DNA of 64,000 nt from NCBI GenBank assembly GCA_004194705.1, contig SADC01000234.1, positions 107,627 through 171,626 on the forward strand, given 5' to 3'. The notes under the pieces were generated by a model. The model worked only from the letters and a program-made list of their open reading frames with translations. It made no database searches and was not told the origin of the DNA. Below are positions 59,301 to 64,000 of the stretch, in pieces. This stretch comes from Ditylenchus dipsaci (lineage: Eukaryota; Nematoda; Chromadorea; Rhabditida; Anguinidae). How positions within the stretch are numbered: position 1 is the stretch's first letter; the number at the start of each line of letters is the position of its first letter. The position numbers and the translations under genes are program-made.

Positions 59301-59764
59301 TTTTTTATCACTATTTCCAATCACTTTAAAATTCACAAAAATAATTTTTGTTTATTTTCGAAGTAAAAAATCTCCTCTCTCCCCGGCTGAAATTCGAAAC
59401 TCGAGGCCATAGACGGCAATGGTTTCTTGAAGACTTTAATTTTTCAGGTGCTCAGAGCTACCACTCAAATACGGGACAAGTTCCAAAATAACACGGGTTT
59501 TGCTTCTTCTCCAAACGGTTCTTGCTCCGCTCAGATATCACCAAAATCAAAGGCTGCATCTCAGAAAAGCGAGTCGACTGAAGATATAGATGAAGACAAA
59601 CCGAAGAAACAGGTTAGAATTCTTAACAAAATGAAAAATAATTAAAGAGTCATGTTGCTAAATTTTAGACCAGAATTATGGAAGTTCGAAATAAATTGAG
59701 CAATGGCCGAAAAAAGAAATCTGACAACCAGAATTTGTTAATGTTTGAAGAGCTAAATGATTAA
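56386..59764 (+). CDS. Unrecognised four-exon gene, about 220 residues
   Basis: Exons 56386-56666, 57070-57183, 59448-59612 and 59669-59764. ATG directly follows a TTATCACAG acceptor, as expected for a trans-spliced or second exon. The N-terminus reads METLQRIVSRQWTDLSHKRN, basic then acidic; the middle is Ser/Asn-rich (HFYNSSSSEALAYSNDLQQP). Exon 2 is helical (KELEAINYQLETGHLDGLSQ), and the C-terminus is basic and charged (VRNKLSNGRKKKSDNQNLLM). Phases fit between exons 1-2 and 3-4, but exon 2 ends with two bases while exon 3 starts in phase 0. So a small exon or a missing base lies in the 2.3-kb intron. It looks like a soluble nuclear protein; no family recognised. Confidence 0.55.
56955..57030 (-). 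repeat. tRNA-derived SINE fragment
   Basis: Minus strand GCATCGCCCAGGTCACAAG, TTCGAATACCACTGGCTGCA; the same sequence type as at 25755. It lies in an intron of the 56386 gene. Confidence 0.5.
57465..57742. repeat. Two convergent tRNA-like SINE arms
   Basis: Plus arm: A-box-like CTAGCTGGTTCAGCGGTAA, B-box-like GGTTCCATCTC, then GGTGGCACGC and T9. Minus arm from 57742: GCCTCGGTGGCGCAGTGGGT (canonical A box TGGCGCAGTGG), then TTTTCGATCCCACC (near-canonical B box), GGTGGCACGC and T4. The arms are 80-105 bp with a loop of about 90 bp. Each looks like a tRNA-derived Pol III unit with its own terminator; together they form an inverted repeat. Confidence 0.75.
58284..58437. mobile_element. TA-target MITE, phrase 'TAATCCGTCACTC'
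   Basis: TIR CAGTCACTCGCTAATCCGTC / GACGGATTATCGAGAGTTGACTG (right end shown split: GACGGATTATCGAGAG then TTGACTG). TA at both flanks. Three to four phrase copies on the left and GGCCGGTCCC before the right terminus. Confidence 0.85.
59130..59420. repeat. Intronic inverted repeat (CCATTGCCGTCTA)
   Basis: CCATTGCCGTCTACGACCTC and GAGTTTC are mirrored by GAAACTCGAGGCCATAGACG then GCAATGG. The centre also folds (TGATCAAAAATAGTGATAAA). Lies just before exon 3 of the 56386 gene. Confidence 0.65.
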
Positions 59765-59871
59765 AAACTACACTGTTAAAGACGGGAAACACATATCAAA
59801 AGAAATTTTTCTTTAATGTTTGTAGCAAATATGGTTTGTTTGAAATAGTTTAAAAATATTACCTGTAATTC

Positions 59872-59877
59872 AATAAA
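59872..59877 (+). promoter_or_regulatory. Polyadenylation signal AATAAA
   Basis: 108 nt after the stop of the 56386 gene. Confidence 0.45.
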
Positions 59878-60050
59878 AAAAGTTAACTAGCTGAAATAAG
59901 CACATAAGAAAAAAAAGCACACACACTCTTTAAACTTGTGTTATTTATTAATTTTATTTTTACGTTTCATACCCAAAAAACACGTTTTTTTGGGTTTTCT
60001 TTAAAACTTGACTTTTTAAATCGAAGGACAAAGGCGAACGATATTTTTAT

Positions 60051-61121
60051 TAGAGCTGGAAATTTGTCTTTTTGCGATATGTGCGATGCGATATTTTGAG
60101 TGAAAAATTGAGATGCGATATGTGCGATGCGATATGTAATTTCAGGTGCGATATATCGCTGCGATATTTTCACCTTAAAATTGCATATGCGATATATTTT
60201 GAACAAAAAATTCTTTATATACACCAACAACTCAACAACTAAATACCAGCAGACGAACACAAAATTCACGAATTAACAACTCAATATGAGAAATTTAGCG
60301 AAGAAAGACTTTTGTTCAGGAAGATTGGACCTACGGTAATCGAACACATTCCTGGCCACGGAGAATAGCTGCTCACTTGGTTGGCTTGTGGCGATAGCCG
60401 ATAGATAACGTCGAGCGATAATAGCGAGAATTGGATATGTCTTCTCCTTTTCTTAGAAAATTTTGTATCAAAAACGCATCGCGTTGATGAAATAAGAAAT
60501 GAGCTTGCATCTACCTTTCAGTGATCCAAAGGGTTCGCTTTCGGATCAATGCATTCTCCTTGTTGTAGGCCTTAATCTCAATCATTGCTCCGCTGACCTG
60601 CTCACCATTTGTTAATTCATCGTCTGTGAATAGATCGCTAAGTTAGCCGAAAAACAAACTTGAACGCTTAGGAGGAGTAGATCTTACAGCTGAAGCAAAA
60701 AATGAGAGAGAATGCAATGATCAACATATACCTTCTTCGGTTTCGATGGAACTGAGGTCAGCTTCACACTTTTCTTGGATACACAAAGTCACATTTTCGA
60801 TAAACTCTGTCTTGTTTGATGCGATTCTGTCTTTGAAGCGAGCGTCTAGAGACATTGCCAGCCCATGAACCCTGAAAAAAGCATCGATTATATAATCATA
60901 CTGTGAAAAATAAATTCTCACTTCGTCTTTTCAACATCAAACTTATCATATAGCAAGCAAAAATTTTTTAAATAAGGATGCGATATTTTTTAAAATTGCG
61001 ATGCGATATGCGATATTTTTGAAAACAAAAATGCGATATAGCGATGCGATATTTTTTCTTAAAATTTTGTGCGATATGCGATATATCGCATGTGCGATAT
61101 ATCGCATCGCTTCCAGCTCTA
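60051..61121 (-). mobile_element. hAT transposon, internally deleted, perfect 8-bp TSD
   Basis: TIR TAGAGCTGGAA / TTCCAGCTCTA, flanked by ATTTTTAT on both sides (60043-60050, 61122-61129). Both arms are tandem GCGATAT/GCGATGCGATAT phrases. The middle encodes, on the minus strand, the C-terminal part of a hAT transposase. 1,071 bp. Confidence 0.92.
60273..60921 (-). pseudogene. hAT transposase C-terminal remnant
   Basis: Minus strand: HGLAMSLDARFKDRIASNKT, the conserved LDPRFK-type block, then EIKAYNKENALIRK, and a last exon (60461-60273) with YPILAIIARRYLSAIATSQP, SEQLFSVARNVFDYRRSNLP. This last block is the hAT dimerisation domain. The BED finger and the first catalytic Asp residues are missing, and the frame breaks once near the EPF/LW segment. 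Inactive. Confidence 0.8.
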
Positions 61122-61129
61122 ATTTTTAT

Positions 61130-61869
61130 TAGTGTATTATGCCTCGTTTCAGTCACTGAGCTCGGAAATAAGAGAATCTATTTGTTTTCAAGAACGAAAT
61201 TAGATCAAAAAAACTTTTAGCCTATATTTTGGATGTATTTTATGTTCGAGCCCAATTTTCTGTTATTTCTTATAATTTCATGCCAAAGATGATTACTGAA
61301 ATATTTATGCTGGATTTACGCCTTTATCGTTTATGGAAGTTCGAAAATACCCCGCTTTATCGTTCAGTGCAATAAATGAAATTTATCATAAAGGTTAGTT
61401 AAAATAAAGGTTGGAAAAAAAATTAACTCAAGTGAGGCTTGGAAAGTCCTATTTTTCAGTCAAAATACCCCCAATCCAACCACCTTCCTCTCTGAAAGTC
61501 TAACCTATTTAAAGTCGTACTTTATTGATGGTCACATGATAACATAGAAGCACTATATATATTTTTTCTCACAAAATTGTAGACAACTCACACTATTTTA
61601 GATACATGATCTGCAATTTTGAAGGTCTAAAGCAATTGGAACTAGATTTTTTTCGCCTTTTAGTACTAGTGCCGTTGGGCCCCGACCCAAATTCTTCAAA
61701 AGTAACCCAGGAATATATCCTAAGCTACCTTTTTCTGCTTAACGTAATAAAAGAATAATTTCTGAACAGTTTTCGGTTGAAAAATTTTTACTTTTGAGTT
61801 CAATTTCTCGATGGTAGATGGTCTTTTTTTTTTAACTTCCGGGTCATTTTTTAGATATTTACCATATTT
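61130..61869. other. Gene-free AT-rich stretch
   Basis: Nothing recognised. Confidence 0.4.
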
Positions 61870-62010
61870 AAGCTTTAGGCTTAGGCAAAAAAGCCTGCGT
61901 ATGTTAAGACGGACTCAAACATGTTTTTTTACTATTTTATATTATGAGAATCATGTTTGAGTCCGTTCTAACATACGCTGGCCTACCCTCGCTTAATCGT
62001 GAATATAGTA
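61870..62010. repeat. Dispersed palindrome family (GGCTTAGGC ... GACTCAAAC), clear copy
   Basis: TTTAGGCTTAGGC, then GCGTATGTTAAGACGGACTC and AAACATG; mirrored by CATGTTTGAGTCCGTTCTAA and CATACGCTGGCC. Confidence 0.75.
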
Positions 62011-62267
62011 AATACCCAAAAATGACCCTAAAATGCCTAGAAATAACGAAGTTAAAAGTTTCTTTGAATCAGAAACTGTGAAGAAATGTTTCTTCTATTA
62101 TGTTAAGCAGAAAAAGTAGCATAAAATATGTTTCTGGGTCACTTTGATAAAAATTGGGTGGGGAGGGCGGTGTGGGTATGCTCAACGGCACTAGTACCTG
62201 CCTTTTTTCTTCCATACGTGTTATATACCAACCAACTACAAATTCAACACTGAAAATATGTTCTCAG

Positions 62268-62493
62268 CAGTCTTGGCTAATCAACCGGCGTTATCGACCG
62301 GTTTATTGGCCGGTGGCCACCGGTAGATCACTTTTCTCAACGGTTGATCAACCAGCAAACAATCAACCGGTGGATGGTGGATGTGGCGGTTGATTAGCCA
62401 AAACTTTCTATCAACCGGCTGATCAACCGGAAATCCAAAAACCGGTTGATAGTAGATGTAACGGTTGATAAAATCCAGGAGTAACCAAGACTG
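62268..62493. mobile_element. hAT-type MITE, phrase 'CAACCGGTTGATC'
   Basis: TIR CAGTCTTGG / CCAAGACTG, flanks GTTCTCAG/ATTCTCAA (six of eight match). Interior packed with CAACCGG and CCGGTTGAT in both orientations. 226 bp. Confidence 0.75.
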
Positions 62494-62939
62494 ATTCTCA
62501 AATGTTGTTGTCGATTTATGCTAAAATGCTAAAAGTGTCAAGTTTTGACCTAGTGAAGTAATTTTCTGCACTACCGAAAATGACCTCTTTCCTAAAATAA
62601 ATGTGAGTGGACTATCTTTTATCATGCTTAGGCTCAGTCGACTCGGCTTGACAGCTCCACAAGATGGTTCAAAAAATAAAAATACTGTCGGAAAAACTTA
62701 GCGTTTTCATTAAATTATATCAAAACCACTGATTTCGATTAGTGCGTTTTTTTTAAGGCAAAAAGAAGATGATGTTATGCGACTCAAAACTATCTAATTT
62801 GTGAAAAAAATGCATTCAGGAGTGAGAAAGCACTTTGTGGGAAAAATTTTCGATCAAAATGTTTACTTTTTGCTTGGTCCCGCAAGATAAGCTAACCTGA
62901 AAAAGTACCTGCATACCCTAAAAAGATGCGATTTGAACA

Positions 62940-63220
62940 TATTTTTTTAACTGGGGCCAATAACTGTGGCCTGTGTCTATATATCTGGGGCCACATAAAA
63001 AATCTGGTATGCATACGCTTTTATGCATCTAAAATCATTTCAGAATGATTTGTGTATAAGGTATGAGTGTTATTGCATCTCAACTCCAATCAGATGAGCC
63101 CTTGCTACGCCGAAGGAGGCGAGGGGGCTTGATGGGCTAAAAATGCGCACACAAACTTACCACAGACACTTTCCAAGCAAGACGCTAGATTGAAAATGCA
63201 TCAAGTCTCTTTTTTCAATG
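62940..63220. repeat. Copy of the CTAAGG... dispersed repeat
   Basis: CTGGGGCCACATAAAAAATC, ATGCATACGCTTTTATGCAT hairpin, TTCAGAATGATTTGTGTA, TGCGCACACAAACTTACCAC and CCAAGCAAGACGCTAGATTG. Confidence 0.6.
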
Positions 63221-63224
63221 TCTC

Positions 63225-63470
63225 CAAGCGGTCATCTCTATCCAGTGCCTTCAAGTGGTCAATTTTATTCAGCGCCTTAAAGTATTCGTTTCTATCCAGT
63301 GCCTTCAAGAGATAAATTGTCTGATGGTGTGGTTGTCAATTATTTCACATTTCCTGCGCCAAGAATACCGTGAAGAGAAATACTATTCTATTATTCCGCA
63401 TTCATTCGTACGTGTAACAATAAAGCAGCCTGTTGCAGTATCGCCCAAGCTTACAGTGATGAGAAAATAG
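63225..63470 (+). CDS. Coding-like region with YPVPS repeats, broken frame
   Basis: Three imperfect copies of a 27-33 bp unit encode SGHLYPVPSSGQFYSAP and IRFYPVPSRDKLSDG, then VVVNYFTFPAPRIP. After a one-base frame change, EEKYYSIIPHSFVRVTIKQP continues to a stop (TAG, 63468-63470). One in-frame TAA interrupts the repeats. The texture is coding-like and secreted-protein-like, but no family is recognised. It ends 81 bp before the next ATG, close enough for one transcript or an operon. Confidence 0.35.
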   Translation, partial: QAVISIQCLQVVNFIQRLKVFVSIQCLQEINCLMVWLSIISHFLRQEYREEKYYSIIPHSFVRVTIKQPVAVSPKLTVMRK

Positions 63471-63551
63471 GCAGCTGTGCAGATTTCATATTTTTTTGCA
63501 AGTGTTAAAATTGATATGTCTAATTGCCGCTTTGTTCTCAAAATATTCGCA

Positions 63552-63961
63552 ATGCCTTCTAAAAGCCGTAAGCGCAATGAGCAAATGAAAAAGATTCATC
63601 AAGCCAAAAAAAAACTCACATGTGAACTTGAGAATAACAATTTCAAATTCAAGCTCGAGGAGACAGCAAATCGCAACTGAAGACAAACGAAAATATCGCT
63701 GACTCAGTTCAAGCTACCATAAAAATCAAAGTAAGATATTTTTTGCAAAACCTTTGATTATTTTTCACGTCTTTAGTCTACTGATGACCAATTCAAAGAC
63801 GAGATGCAGCAATTCTCTCAGCAGAAAAAAGTACTTCGCATTTACAAATTCAATCAAACTAATTGATTTTCCAGGCGGCTATAGAAATCAATCCGGAGCA
63901 TGGTGTCGCGTCTGGAGACCCGGAGGGTGCCAAAATCGGTGTTTTTCAAGTGATTGAGTAG
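63552..63961 (+). CDS. Small unrecognised gene, three exons
   Basis: Exons 63552-63730, 63777-63830 and 63875-63961; introns 46 and 44 nt. Phases fit. It begins MPSKSRKRNEQMKKIHQAKK (strongly basic), continues with a charged helical stretch (TNENIADSVQATIKIK, DDQFKDEMQQFSQQKK) and ends INPEHGVASGDPEGAKIGVF. One missing base near 63663 breaks the frame within exon 1. AATAAA begins one base after the stop. About 105 residues; the basic start suggests a nuclear or nucleic-acid-binding protein. Could be the start of a mobile-element gene. Confidence 0.5.
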
Positions 63962-63967
63962 AATAAA
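63962..63967 (+). promoter_or_regulatory. Polyadenylation signal AATAAA
   Basis: Immediately after the stop codon of the 63552 gene. Confidence 0.5.
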
Positions 63968-64000
63968 AGTAATTTTAGTATCTTTAAGTGTATTTAGTGT

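Noticed and set aside
1..64000. CRISPR arrays or bacterial operons
   Set aside because: Regular short repeats are transposon phrase arrays; genes have spliceosomal introns, so the DNA is eukaryotic.

Overview
This is eukaryotic, AT-rich DNA with few genes and very many repeats, most likely from a nematode. The first exon of the window (76-333) looks like the last exon of a nematode seven-transmembrane chemoreceptor. Most introns end in TTTCAG or TTTTAG, and several are only 37-60 nt long. The one gene I can name well is an E93/Mblk-1/LCOR-type regulator, which in C. elegans is mbr-1. An arthropod origin is less likely but cannot be excluded from sequence alone.

Layout. 1-4.5 kb: chemoreceptor exon, a 2.1-kb foldback element carrying a nested MULE-type MITE, and a Merlin transposase relic. 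4.6-20.7 kb: the mbr-1/E93 locus; probable 5' exons lie at 5.2 and 11.4 kb, with a conserved-looking exon cluster at 17.6-20.7 kb, and the large introns hold non-repetitive islands that may be enhancers. 21-27 kb: foldback elements, including a near-perfect 0.8-kb palindrome. 27.2-29.5 kb: three nested elements, the innermost a FLYWCH/MULE transposon that has lost its catalytic core. 33.2-36.1 kb: an almost intact pogo-type transposon inside a second copy of the palindrome family. 42 kb: a gene encoding a tandemly duplicated unknown domain. 46-47 kb: three minus-strand exons of an I-set immunoglobulin domain. 56.4-59.8 kb: an unrecognised four-exon gene interrupted by tRNA-like repeats. 60-61 kb: an internally deleted hAT transposon. 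63.2-64 kb: one or two short coding regions.

Two themes run through the window. First, many unrelated DNA transposon families (hAT, MULE, TA-target elements) share one architecture: terminal inverted repeats built from tandem copies of a short family-specific 'phrase'. Target-site duplications of 8 bp, 9 bp and TA could be read directly for many of them. Second, most recognisable coding sequences carry single-base frame breaks, usually one missing base, while splice phases stay correct on both sides. This pattern suggests uncorrected sequencing errors more than decay.

Functional links between genes are not evident. The window is mainly a developmental regulator with large introns and scattered single genes embedded in foldback DNA.
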